Shown piece after piece: positions 16,952 through 26,517 of a stretch of DNA of 64,000 nucleotides (positions are counted from its first letter, which is position 1; each line of letters begins with the position of its first letter). This DNA is from JAKIWV01 sp963773945 (lineage in GTDB: Archaea > Thermoplasmatota > Thermoplasmata > Lutacidiplasmatales > UBA184), in contig CAVZDD010000005.1 in NCBI GenBank assembly GCA_963773945.1, positions 868,001 to 932,000 of the forward strand, written 5' to 3'. A program made the translations under genes and the position numbers. The notes under the pieces were generated by a model. It had not been told where the DNA came from. It saw nothing but the letters and a program-made list of their open reading frames with translations, and made no database searches.

Positions 16952-17098
16952 CGGAGACATTGCCGCCACCCTATCACCTCCGTCCGTAGACCCGACCTTC
17001 TCTCCTATCAGCCTAGCCAAACGCCTGGGTTCGATGGGTCCGGCGGGGGGCGCCCCGGGGCTCGCGAGTCGATGCGTCGGGAGGCCTCGTAAGGTGAA

Positions 17099-17116
17099 CA
17101 TATTCATATGAATATG
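17099..17116. repeat. Perfect 18-bp palindrome between convergent genes
   Basis: CATATTCATATGAATATG is a perfect inverted repeat in an AT-rich patch. It lies after the cyclase gene and ten bases beyond the end of the DUF429 gene, so it is not in an obvious promoter. It has no loop or T tract typical of a terminator. Confidence 0.6.
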
Positions 17117-17125
17117 AATACTAAA

Positions 17126-17794
17126 TTAGCCGGATCGCTTCCGACGGTGGAACGGGTCGGGTAGTACCATGATGCCCTCGGTAGGATCGCCGATCGCGTG
17201 GGCCGTTCCCTCGAGAAACCGCCGCGCCACCCAGGCGAGGGTGGCGGCATCCAGTTCGTCGTGGGTGAGGGGTCGGCGGACCAGGTCCCCCTTCAAACCG
17301 AGCTTTACGAGGGCCTTCTGTAAGACGTCCGTGCCGGCCCGCTTGCGCGGGATCCCGAGGAGGTCCTGCGCCCCGCCGGGATATCCCTCCTCGACCCAGT
17401 ACCCTCGCGAGCGCAACTTGGTGGCCAGATTCATCCCCCGTACCGTCAGAATTCTCATCGGGCCAAGGGTGAGCGGGAAGAATCGGATCCCCAAGCGGCG
17501 GAGCTCTCGATCGCACTCTCGGAAGTGGGGGCCGGAACGGTCCTCGATCGTTGCCCTTCCCCTCGGTAGAGAGAGGGGAGCGTCGATCAGGGTGATACGA
17601 GGTCTTGCTTTCTCGATCACCTTCATAATTTCAGCGTCCGAGTGGAGCACCGACGCATGGGCCGTTTTGGGGCCGCCTAGCACACAGCATCCCGTGTTCC
17701 TGTGGGGTGAACCTGCGAGGTCCAGCCCCAAAACGGTGGATGGCGGCAACCGGGCCATACGGCCGGGTGCATTATCCTCCGGGATAAGAGGCAC
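17126..17794 (-). CDS. DUF429 family protein
   Basis: A 222-residue protein of the DUF429 family, which has an RNase-H-like fold and is thought to be a nuclease. Motifs seen: VLGLDLAGSP at the N-terminus (first acidic strand), ITLIDAPLSLP (second acidic strand), and DELDAATLAWVARRF near the C-terminus, the usual conserved Asp helix. No experimental function is known for the family. An ATG at 17758 is an alternative start, because the first 12 residues precede the conserved region. It is convergent with the cyclase fusion gene. Confidence 0.8.
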   Translation of the reverse strand: MPLIPEDNAPGRMARLPPSTVLGLDLAGSPHRNTGCCVLGGPKTAHASVLHSDAEIMKVIEKARPRITLIDAPLSLPRGRATIEDRSGPHFRECDRELRRLGIRFFPLTLGPMRILTVRGMNLATKLRSRGYWVEEGYPGGAQDLLGIPRKRAGTDVLQKALVKLGLKGDLVRRPLTHDELDAATLAWVARRFLEGTAHAIGDPTEGIMVLPDPFHRRKRSG

Positions 17795-17826
17795 CTGAGC
17801 CCGGATGACGTCCGGACCGCCCTAGA

Positions 17827-18200
17827 TTACTTGGTGGATATCGGCGCTGCTGGTGGCTTCAGCAACGCGGCAAGGTAGAGCATCAGGGCACCTAACGCGA
17901 ACAATACCATGGAGACCACCATCGCCGAGATGACGAGCACTGGGTTAGTTGTGAGCGTCCAGCTCGACCGCGCATGAGTTGCAGGACGGCGGGCCAAGGG
18001 TGAGTGAACACCGCCCCACCAAGGTCGCTAACAGACCGAAGATCCCGATAACCAGGAATAGTGCTCCGAATGAACTCCCAACGGTGAACCGGGTCCAAGG
18101 CTCTTCATCTCCGCCATCCCCCAGGGGACGCCCTTGGCCCCCAGCAAGCTCTTCGTGCGGGTAGCAGGGGACTCTGAGTCGAGTGTGGACACTAACGCCC
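17827..18200 (-). pseudogene. Remnant of a two-helix membrane protein
   Basis: Two minus-strand pieces look like sense protein: GALFLVIGIFGLLATLVG near 18045 and, in another frame, LVISAMVVSMVLFALGALM near 17905 ending at the stop at 17827. Both are transmembrane helices. No single frame joins them and I see no good start codon, so this looks like a frameshifted small membrane gene of unknown family. Confidence 0.35.
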
Positions 18201-18527
18201 GCATGTTATTTCGATAGGAAAAGCCACCCAACCAGGAAGGGTGTCGAGTGACGCATAACCAGAATTATACGCCATTCCGTCAGAGAACTGGTGCGGTCCG
18301 ATGCGCATGAGGGAGGACTCTACCCGCGCATCAGTCTAGATTAGAAGTGTTAGTAACGTATCCATCATTACTCAGCTTAGTGTGTGCTGATATCGGCCCC
18401 CGGGAGGCGGGGTGGGCCTCGAGGGCCGATCCGGGGCGTCGAGGGCTGTACGGCCCGTTTCCGACGTTCTCCGTCAGGGAGTTCCCGTCTCGACTCGACA
18501 TAATCGGGTACATTACGATCGATTCGA
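18201..18527. other. Stretch without recognisable gene
   Basis: About 330 bases between two remnants. AT-richer patches occur at 18330-18380 and 18500-18530. No supported gene or RNA. Confidence 0.3.
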
Positions 18528-18955
18528 TTACGTATCTGGCGTTACTTGGTCTTGCATCGTTCGAGTTGGCTGATCTTTGAGGCGAGCTGACGAAGCCGGA
18601 GGCATCCCGGCGGCCGTGGTGATCCACTCCGAGCATCCATGCGCTTCGGCGGCGCCCAGACACAGCCAGGTGCCCTCTGGGGCCGTCTGGCGCGCGGACG
18701 CTGCAATGGTGGCGGCCCGGCGAGTGCTTTCCTCGTTGATTGGGAAGCACCGTCAGCTTTCGGCGCAGTCGCTCGAGCGCCTGCATGCGTCGTTCCTTTC
18801 CCGGGACTCTTGTCCCTCCGACCTAGGAGTTCGATTTCGAAGAGATTCACCTCGGTGGTGGCCAGCTCCTCTCCCGCGAGGGCCCGCACCAACGCCCGAG
18901 GCTTGGCAGCGCCTTCGAGCAGGGCCAGCAGGACGGGGGTGTCCAATCCCTTCAT
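18528..18955 (-). pseudogene. vapC: Decayed VapC-type PIN-domain toxin
   Basis: Begins LDTPVLLALLEG (the first PIN Asp), then TEVNLFEIELLGR, then in another frame RLRRKLTVLP, then in the third frame GTWLCLGAAEAHGC with SEWITT, the usual C-terminal PIN segment, and a TAA at 18528. At least two frameshifts (near 18810 and 18745) break it. VapC toxins are Mg-dependent RNases; this copy cannot be produced whole. The ATG at 18955 overlaps the stop of the antitoxin remnant (ATGA), the usual coupled arrangement. Confidence 0.7.
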
Positions 18956-19157
18956 CGGCGGGATCTCCCCACCTCGGACGCCTTCCACTGACGTAGCGCC
19001 ACCTTCGCGGTGTGCGACCAGCTTCCCGAGAGCTCCTCGAGCGGGCCCCGCTGTTGCAGGAAGCGGACGAAGAGTTTCGTGTAACTTTCGCCGGGCCGCT
19101 TCTCTCGTTCCAACGCTTGTACACGTCCTTTCGGACGGCGATGTTGTGCGATGGCAT
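18952..19157 (-). pseudogene. vapB: Decayed VapB-type antitoxin
   Basis: Starts MPSHNIAVRKDVYK, typical of the archaeal VapB (DUF217-like) antitoxins, then continues in another frame as LEREKRPGESYTKLFVR, typical of the same family. One or two bases are missing or extra near 19113. Partner of the PIN toxin remnant that overlaps it. An AT-rich promoter-like patch with CATGTATATGCAT lies directly upstream at 19155-19175. Confidence 0.7.
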
Positions 19158-19245
19158 GTATATGCATCTTCATATGTTGTATTAATCAGTTCAGCCGCAC
19201 CGGGAGTGCGGCGGATCCGTCGGTTTCGTCGAGCCGGCTGTTCGC

Positions 19246-22200
19246 CTAGCGAACCGGGAGGCGCTCGGAGGGGTCACCCTCCGACACGCGCTGGCGGAGC
19301 GCACGGCTCCCCGTGGATGTTATCGTATAGGCGAGGACCCGCCGCGGCGACCCCTCGAAACGCACGGCGCGACGCAGGATCCATCCCCGGCGTTCGAGGC
19401 GCCCCAACGCCTTGGCGAAGCGGTTTCGCGAGACACCGATCGATTGGGCGATCCCGAGCTGGGTGATGCCCCGAGGATCCGGGGCGGATCCTGTTCCCGT
19501 CGTTCGACCCCCCGCACCGCGCGCGATGCATCGAAGGACCATGTCGGTTAGACGAGGACCAACGGGGGTCGGTCGTTTGAGAGGAAGGCCCTGGCCCCCG
19601 AGCGATGAAGTTGCGCCAGGGAGCTCCCGTCGAAAAGCAATCCCTCCCCAGTCGGTGTCCCATCGAAGGCGGTGTTTCCTCGCGATCTCACGCGCATGTT
19701 TCTCCCATCGGGCGGCCTCCCGGGCCGTGCTGTGAACCCGGGCCCAGATGGCGGACTCTTTCATGCTGCCGACGAGGTTGGGCCAGTCACCAATCCGGCG
19801 AGAACAAGCGATGGCTCGGCGGAGGGCCCTCCGGCTGCCGGCCTGATCGTTCTCTAGTTCATGCGCTCGGGCCAGTACACGGAGCGCTTCCGGTTCATAC
19901 GCAAAGGGGACTGCTCGGGGGCCCTCTGTGAGCGCCAGGAGCTCCGTCCTCACCGCGGCCGCCTCGCCTGTTTCGGTCCGCGCCCAGGCGAGGTCGACCT
20001 TGATCACCGGCCCGAGCGGAGTCGTGGGGGAGGCCTCAAACAAACGACGGGCCTCCTCCAAGGACTCTCGAGCCGCCTCCCATTTTCCCTCGTAGAGGTC
20101 CACTGTACCGCCCAGAACGCGGGCATAGCCGACGAGCGATTCGATCCCGAGCCGCCCCCCGACCCGGATGGCCTCAGCCAGGTGCTCTCTGCACGGGCCA
20201 AAGCGGCGGAGCGCCATCTCGGCCGATCCGAGTTCAGCCAAGGCCTCGGCCTCGAGTGCCGGGAGCGCCAGGCGGCGGTAGTTCGCGACGACCCGGCGGA
20301 GGGAGCGGGCCGACATTGTCCCATCGAGCGCGATACGGTCGAGGATCGCCTGGCAGTGGGCGAAGGTCGCCCCGACTGGTCCTTCAAGCAACCCCGACCT
20401 CCGAGCGAGCCGACGCGCCTTCCGAAGGACCCGGCGAGCCTCGCCCAGTTGGCCGAGGTTGGAGAGGGCGACGACCCCGTTCTCGTAGAGTCGGCAGCGT
20501 TCGAAGACGTGCCCCGAGGACCCCATCCGTCGGAGAACCCCCTGGATCTCCCGCCAGGCCTCCCGGGGGGGGTGGCTCCAGAGCGCCATGATTCCGTGCA
20601 TATAGGCGATCTCGAGGGACAGCTCTGGTGAGCGTTCGGTCGCTCCTGCCGGTAATCCACGTTCGAACTCTGCGAGCCCGGCAAGAGCGGCGGCCGCGCC
20701 ATGGCGCACCTCCGTTTCCAGCCGCCAGAGGTCTACCCGCCAGCGTGTCGCATCCGGGACGTCCCGTTCCCTCAGGTCGATCAGGAGCTTCGCGCACACG
20801 TCGAATTCGAGGCGTTCCCGGAGTGTCTGCGTGACTTCGAGGTAGATCCGAGTCAGATTCTGGTCCGCACCCCCGCCAGGCGACAGACTCTTCCCCACCC
20901 AGGAGAGCAGACCGGGGACCAATCGAGATTCCCAATTGGTCATCGCGGAGCGAACCCGTTCTCCGACAGCGACGACCGCTGCTTCCTCCTCTTCGAGGGC
21001 GAGTCGAAGACGTATCAGGGTAATGAGGTCCCCCGGACGGTGCTCCTCCCACCACAACTCGAGCCGGCGGGCCGATCGCGGGTCCCGCCGGACCGCGGCG
21101 AGGTCCGCCAGACACTCCTGAAGCAGCGTATGCTCGAAAACAAACCGGCCGTGACGACGGGGATCCGCCCGGATGGGCCAACCGGCGGCGACGAGCTGGT
21201 TCAGCAACGCCAACAACTCGGAGGCCGGGAGTTCCAGCGCGGCTGCCAGCGGCGCCGTATCAAACTCCGCGCCCAGCAACGCGGCGAGCCGGACCGTCTC
21301 CTGAGCCGCGGGAGTGAGTCGCGCGTATCGGTCGAGGATCAGCTTTCGGACATTTACCGGCACGTCGTCCCGACCGGACGGGTCGGGCGCGCGCACGGAG
21401 GCTTCGGGCGTCAGCCTCCAGCCGGCCCGGGTTCTCACAATCTCCCCTTCGGCGACGAGCTGGGCCACCGTTTCCACGAGGAAGTACGGGTTTCCGCCGA
21501 CCCGGCGGACTAAATGTTCGACCCGGTCATCGGAATCGGGCCGGTCGGCGGATCCCCCGAGATACGCTTCCAGGAACGTCAATCGGTCGTGCTCCTCCAA
21601 CGGCTTGAGCCCGACAGTCCGGATGAATCCGGCGCGCTGAGCCGTAGTGAGGGCCGCGTCTGCCCCACCGGGGGAGCCTTCGCCGACATCCACGTCCCGC
21701 CGGAAGGCGGCGGCGAGCACTACGCGCTGTCGAGCGAAAAGACGGGCGAGGAGGGCGACCATACGGACTGATTCGGCATCCCCATCGTTCAGGTCGTCCA
21801 GTAAGAGAAGCAACGGCTGGCGATCCGCCGCGCGTTCGATCGCCTCGGTCAGGGCGAGGAAACGATGCGCAATGGACTTCGGCCATCCGGCGGAGCGTGT
21901 ACGGGTCCCGTCGTCCAAGTGTCGGAGGATTTGGTCGAACGGGAAAAGGGCCGTCGCAGAGTGCGGGAGAGTGTACCCCCAAAGGGCCCGGAATCCCCGG
22001 CGAAGACCCAGTTGCTCAACCTCTCGCAACAGTCGAGACTTTCCGATGCCGGCAGGCCCGGTAAAGACCCACGTACTTCCCATACCTCCTTGGGCCGCCC
22101 GGAGGGCGCGGTCTAGTTCGGCGAGGTCACCTCGCCGGCCGATGCAAGGGAGATTCTGTGGCAGCAGCAGCCTTGGGGTTCGCTCCGAGCGGTTGCGATT

Positions 22201-22263
22201 CTCGGGCCGAGCCTTCGCCAACGGCGCTTTCAACCAGGGCTCAACTTCGAGTCCGTCGTTCAT
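19246..22263 (-). CDS. STAND-like ATPase/TPR/winged-helix regulator
   Basis: Intact 1005-residue regulator (ATG 22263 chosen; the frame is open to 22314). Domains in order: GRRGDLAELDRALRAA then P-loop GPAGIGKS in an AAA/STAND ATPase, Walker B LLLLLDDLNDGDAES, a long TPR-like helical array, and a C-terminal winged helix (ITQLGIAQSIGVSRNRF with RRGWILRRAV). Probably a ligand-dependent transcription regulator, like bacterial MalT-type proteins but with an archaeal DNA-binding domain at the end, not the start. The dead relative at 7.8-10.2 kb has its winged helix at the N-terminus. Divergent from the secreted protein at 22.5 kb. Confidence 0.85.
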   Translation of the reverse strand: MNDGLEVEPWLKAPLAKARPENRNRSERTPRLLLPQNLPCIGRRGDLAELDRALRAAQGGMGSTWVFTGPAGIGKSRLLREVEQLGLRRGFRALWGYTLPHSATALFPFDQILRHLDDGTRTRSAGWPKSIAHRFLALTEAIERAADRQPLLLLLDDLNDGDAESVRMVALLARLFARQRVVLAAAFRRDVDVGEGSPGGADAALTTAQRAGFIRTVGLKPLEEHDRLTFLEAYLGGSADRPDSDDRVEHLVRRVGGNPYFLVETVAQLVAEGEIVRTRAGWRLTPEASVRAPDPSGRDDVPVNVRKLILDRYARLTPAAQETVRLAALLGAEFDTAPLAAALELPASELLALLNQLVAAGWPIRADPRRHGRFVFEHTLLQECLADLAAVRRDPRSARRLELWWEEHRPGDLITLIRLRLALEEEEAAVVAVGERVRSAMTNWESRLVPGLLSWVGKSLSPGGGADQNLTRIYLEVTQTLRERLEFDVCAKLLIDLRERDVPDATRWRVDLWRLETEVRHGAAAALAGLAEFERGLPAGATERSPELSLEIAYMHGIMALWSHPPREAWREIQGVLRRMGSSGHVFERCRLYENGVVALSNLGQLGEARRVLRKARRLARRSGLLEGPVGATFAHCQAILDRIALDGTMSARSLRRVVANYRRLALPALEAEALAELGSAEMALRRFGPCREHLAEAIRVGGRLGIESLVGYARVLGGTVDLYEGKWEAARESLEEARRLFEASPTTPLGPVIKVDLAWARTETGEAAAVRTELLALTEGPRAVPFAYEPEALRVLARAHELENDQAGSRRALRRAIACSRRIGDWPNLVGSMKESAIWARVHSTAREAARWEKHAREIARKHRLRWDTDWGGIAFRRELPGATSSLGGQGLPLKRPTPVGPRLTDMVLRCIARGAGGRTTGTGSAPDPRGITQLGIAQSIGVSRNRFAKALGRLERRGWILRRAVRFEGSPRRVLAYTITSTGSRALRQRVSEGDPSERLPVR

Positions 22264-22349
22264 CGGAACGGGTCGAGGTCCAACTCCTTTGGAGTGGGCG
22301 GCGCACATGTGCACGTCGGAAATAATTCCCCGCTCTTGCTTTTACCGCT

Positions 22350-25300
22350 GTGCCGCTTTCGCGGGATTCGGGTGGAGACCCTGCGTTAGACGAATCGATC
22401 GAGATCGGGTGCGGGTCCGGGAAGTTGCCGACGCGCCCGGCGCCATTAGGATTGTTAGGTTCGGCCGGAAGCTGGTGCCGAATTCGCCGATCACCCCCGC
22501 GACGGAGCGGGCCGGTCCGCGTGGCCCTTTCGATTGGTATAGTAGTGCTGACGATCCTTGTGTCCGCGTCAGCCGCCGTCTCGGGTTACCGGGGCCTGAT
22601 CGAGAAAGGCGACCAACCGACAATCTCCACCGGATTGCATCCTTTCGGTGTCTGCATTTATTGCCCCGTCACCGGCACCTGCGTTCCCCCGGCCGCTTGC
22701 AATCCCCCCTGCACGTCCTTCACGGTTACCATCACGAGCGCGACTGTGAGTTCCACAGGCACCTCGATCTCCGCCTATTGGGATTCCAGCGGCTACTACA
22801 CGACAACGTACAGTTTTGGCTACGGACCGACCGGCGGTTCGACGACTTGGGTAAACACCAATTCGGGGACATCGTACACCGTGAACGGCCTGACGGAAGG
22901 GATCTCCTACACGCTCCATGTCGACGCCTCCATGAAATGCGCCTCGGGTACGACGTACACGGCCTCGACATCGAAGCAGGTGACCACCAACTGGACCTGG
23001 ACCGTCGCGGGGACAGTGGAAATGGCGACTCCATCCGGCGCTTCCAAGAGTACACCCGTCTACGGAGCCTACGTGACAGTAGCTGGCGGGAGCGGGACCG
23101 TCGTGGGGACGGCCGGAAGTTACTCGTTTACCTTGACCAGCTCGGCCACCTCCGCCACCGTGTGCGCCGAGGCGCCGGGGTACCATCAGAACACGGGGAT
23201 TCCGAACCCGGCAAATCCCGCCTTTGCCGAATGCGATTTGGTGTCCGTCACCGGCGGTCAGACCACGTCGCACACCATCTTATTGCAACTCAACTCGACG
23301 CTCGTGTCGGAGAGCAGCGGGTACAACTACGCAAACGCCGCTCCATGCTTCTCCCCGGTGTCGACGGGCTGCAAGTCCTCGACCGGCGTACAGATTTCGG
23401 CGATTTCTGGTCAAACTGTCGACATGTCCGCCGACCAAGCCTCTGCGGTGACGGCTCAGAAGGCGGGTCTCTCCACGCTCCCCCCTCCTGCGCGAGCGCC
23501 GCTTCCTGCAACTTGATCTCCTTCAGCGGAACCCCCGATCTGTTGGACGAGGCGTACACGTACTGGGAGGTGCTCCCCTTGAATTACTACGCGGGCGGAA
23601 GCTCCGGCATTCCCCTATCAGCCCCAATGCAGCTGTCGTACTACGTCTACGAAAGCATCGGCATTGGGCACGTCGCGATGGACGCCGAATTCAATGACGC
23701 AACCAATCTTCATTCCCTCACAAACAACGTGAATAGCCACGTGCTGGACCAGCACGGGATCTGGATCGCCCCGTCGTACCAGACCATCCCCAACGGGGCG
23801 TGGGTTCCCGTGATTGTCGACTTGACCGAGATCACGGACAAGACGATGCTCTATCTGTCCGTTGGATTTGACGACGGCGGCCCCCTCGGGAGCATACTCC
23901 CGTTCCAGGCGTATTTTGCGGACATCCAGCTCGAAAGCGCGCAGCAGACTTCGACCGTAGTCAATGGGGACTTCATTCAAAACGGCGTCTACGGGTGGGA
24001 CCTCAGTGGCAGCACGCTTCCAACGGCCCATCCCATTACGTTGGCGTCGAGTTCCCTCGACGCGGCCCTCATTGGGGATGCGAGCGGTAGCTCGACCGCG
24101 CAGACCAGCACGCTCGTGCAGGAGCTCCAGTTGCCCAACGTCGTCAACGGTGGCTCCCTCTGCTTCACGTACTGGGCCGTCTCGAATGAGCCCGGTTCGG
24201 GAGGGTACCAACGGATCTATCTTGAGGACCGGACCACGGGAGCGACCATCTACCTTCTGGGGTCGGCCACCTCGGGCACAATCGACTCGGGAATCTGGTT
24301 CACGACATGTCTCAATATCACCAGCGGTCAGAATGACCTCCGCGGAGACCGAATCTGGATGGTCCTGACCACGGACCAACCGGGGGACGGGTATGTTTCG
24401 TACATGTACGTCACGAACATCTTCTTCAAGCCGGACGGGCTCACCTGGGTCGACACGCCCCAGGCCTCGTCCAGTAACTCGTACGGGTACAACGGCGTCG
24501 ACGTTTCGCCCCTCCCCGTCGGGTACCTGGCCTTCCCGACAACCAACTTCCCTACCAACACCGGCTCCCTTTACCATGTACCGTTCGCGCCGGCCGCGTA
24601 TGCCTCGGGAACGTACCAACCGACCGGTAGTTCGGGGCTGACGTGGACAGGGGGCCTCGTCGCGGGAATTGATTTCGAGACGTTCGCCCGAGGGAGCGGG
24701 GGTTCGGCGGATACGTTACTGTTTGGCGTGAGTGCCGCGGCGGTCGTGGGTCACGGAAGCGGAACTAACCAAACCTGTACGGAATGGGGCTTCAAGGACG
24801 GATACAACCCATGCCTGTACGTAGACCTAGTCCGGTTGGGGATTGCGTTTGCGTGCATCTCCGGTTGCGCTGGGGGCATGCAAGGTCTGGAGGCCTCGAG
24901 CCCCAGTTCCGATGGAGACACGGCTTGGAACCTGGCGCCGATCTGCACGAGTTGCACGAGTGGGAACGGCGACCTCGAATTGCTAGATATCTTCGGCATC
25001 GTCGCCGGGTTGGGCACGATCGTGGTCGCCGCCCCCTTCACTGGCGGGGGCTCCCTCACGCTCATACCGATTCTGCTGGGGGCGGCGAGCGCGGGACTGA
25101 GCGGCGCGTCGCTGTATGAAGATATGCAATCCGTCGGGGGGAGCGGCCTCCCTAACAGCGGATTGAGCTGTGGGATCGCGAATTCGAGTTCCATCGCCCA
25201 GGCGTGCCCTTCGTACGGGTGGTGGGATCAAAACAGCACTGCCGGCCCGGCCGACGGCGGAGCTACGATGTGGGGAAGCATCCTGAGTGCGCCCTCCGGT

Positions 25301-25435
25301 GCTCAGTACGTGGTGGCCGTCATCGCGCAACTTCAGCTCGGGGAGGTCTACAGCGGAGTGTTCGGAGTCACGACGAACAATCAGGATTACGCTCAGGTCA
25401 ACGAGGTCTACCTCGTGAACGTCAACACGGTATAG
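22350..25435 (+). CDS. Secreted/surface protein, frameshifted at one C run
   Basis: Two frames make one exported protein of about 970-1020 residues: 22350-23516, then the +1 frame to 25435. The break is at a six-C run near 23481. A hydrophobic segment (VALSIGIVVLTILVSASAAV) acts as signal peptide or anchor; the GTG at 22521 just before it is a good start candidate. A fibronectin-like part (SGTSYTVNGLTEGISYTLHV) is followed by a carboxypeptidase-regulatory-like part (YGAYVTVAGGSGTVVG), then beta-rich domains with many Ser, Thr, Gly and paired Cys, and a hydrophobic segment near the end. No catalytic motif seen. Role unknown; probably extracellular. Confidence 0.65.
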
Positions 25436-25477
25436 AACGGCCCACCACCGCCGGTGGTTCGCCTTCGAAGCGCAGGG

Positions 25478-26401
25478 CTATGCGCCCGCCGAACCGGGTC
25501 CCCGGTCCTCCGACTCCACCTCGAATACGGCGTGCAATATCCCGTACTCGGACTCCATGCGCTGACGCAGCGTGGCGGCGACCCGCCCCCATTCCTGGAT
25601 TGACATGTTCCGAACTCCCACGTGGGCCGACATGCAGACGAGCGTCGGGCAAAGCGACCATACATGGACGTCGTGGACCTCGGCCACGCCGGGGACCGAG
25701 AGCGCCGTCTTCACCACCTCGTCCATGGTGATGCCTCGCGGAATTCGTTCCCCGAGAACATCCCAGGAGTCGCGGAAGAGCGGCAGGGATTCGAAAACCA
25801 GGACGGCGGCGACCGCAAGGGCGGCGGCGTCATCGACCCAGCCGGCTCCCGAATGGAACAGCAGGACGGCGCCCGCGACCAGCAACGCTCCGGTGATGGC
25901 GAGGTCGCTCGCGAGATGTACCACCACGCTGCGGAGGTTCAAATCCCGGACGCGCCCCGGCATCCGGGCTAGTACCGATAGGTTCACGGCCCGCAGTCCG
26001 AGGGTGGGCGCGGCGGCCGCCAAGAGCCATACGGCGTCCACCGGTCCTGCAAACGAGCCGCCGACCAGCAACGCGTAGGCCCCGAGGTACCCAAAGAGGA
26101 GTCCACTCCCGAGAATGAGGCTCGCATTCGCGAGACTCGCGAACACTTCCCAACGATGGGCGCCGTAAGTTGATTCAGCCGTTACGCCCTGCTCCGTCGC
26201 CCGAAGAGCGCCCCAAGAGACCGCGAAGGCCACGAGATCAGGGAGGTCATGGACCGCGTCGGCCGTCAGCGCGAGACTCCGCGAGAAGAAGGCCCCGACC
26301 GCCTCCACCACGAGGATGACGATCGTGAGCTCGACGGCCAGCCGCAGGCCGCGCAGCACCTGCACCTCGGCTTCCCCCTCGCCATGCGCTAGCTGGGGCA
26401 T
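25478..26401 (-). CDS. Cation diffusion facilitator (metal exporter)
   Basis: A 307-residue CDF-family Zn2+/divalent cation:proton antiporter. Six transmembrane helices; metal-site motifs HDLPD in helix 2 (ADAVHDLPDLVAF) and HLASD in helix 5 (VVVHLASDLAI) fit the family's HxxxD pairs, and the C-terminal cytoplasmic domain has VAEVHDVHVWSL. The His in helix 2 in place of the more usual Asp suggests Zn2+/Cd2+ use. Divergent from asnA. Confidence 0.9.
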   Translation of the reverse strand: MPQLAHGEGEAEVQVLRGLRLAVELTIVILVVEAVGAFFSRSLALTADAVHDLPDLVAFAVSWGALRATEQGVTAESTYGAHRWEVFASLANASLILGSGLLFGYLGAYALLVGGSFAGPVDAVWLLAAAAPTLGLRAVNLSVLARMPGRVRDLNLRSVVVHLASDLAITGALLVAGAVLLFHSGAGWVDDAAALAVAAVLVFESLPLFRDSWDVLGERIPRGITMDEVVKTALSVPGVAEVHDVHVWSLCPTLVCMSAHVGVRNMSIQEWGRVAATLRQRMESEYGILHAVFEVESEDRGPGSAGA

Positions 26402-26517
26402 GTCCGTGTCATGGAAGCCTCCGACCTTAGAGGTACCCCGCCGGCAGAAAACCGAGCACGGGGTCGGCGGGAATTGACGAGGCCTTTATTCCGCGCGCTC
26501 CCGGTCAGAACTCCATC

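Noticed and set aside
18347..18580. A 77-codon plus-strand frame ending in a hydrophobic segment
   Set aside because: It overlaps the vapC remnant in antisense and has mixed codon composition; no start signal or family.
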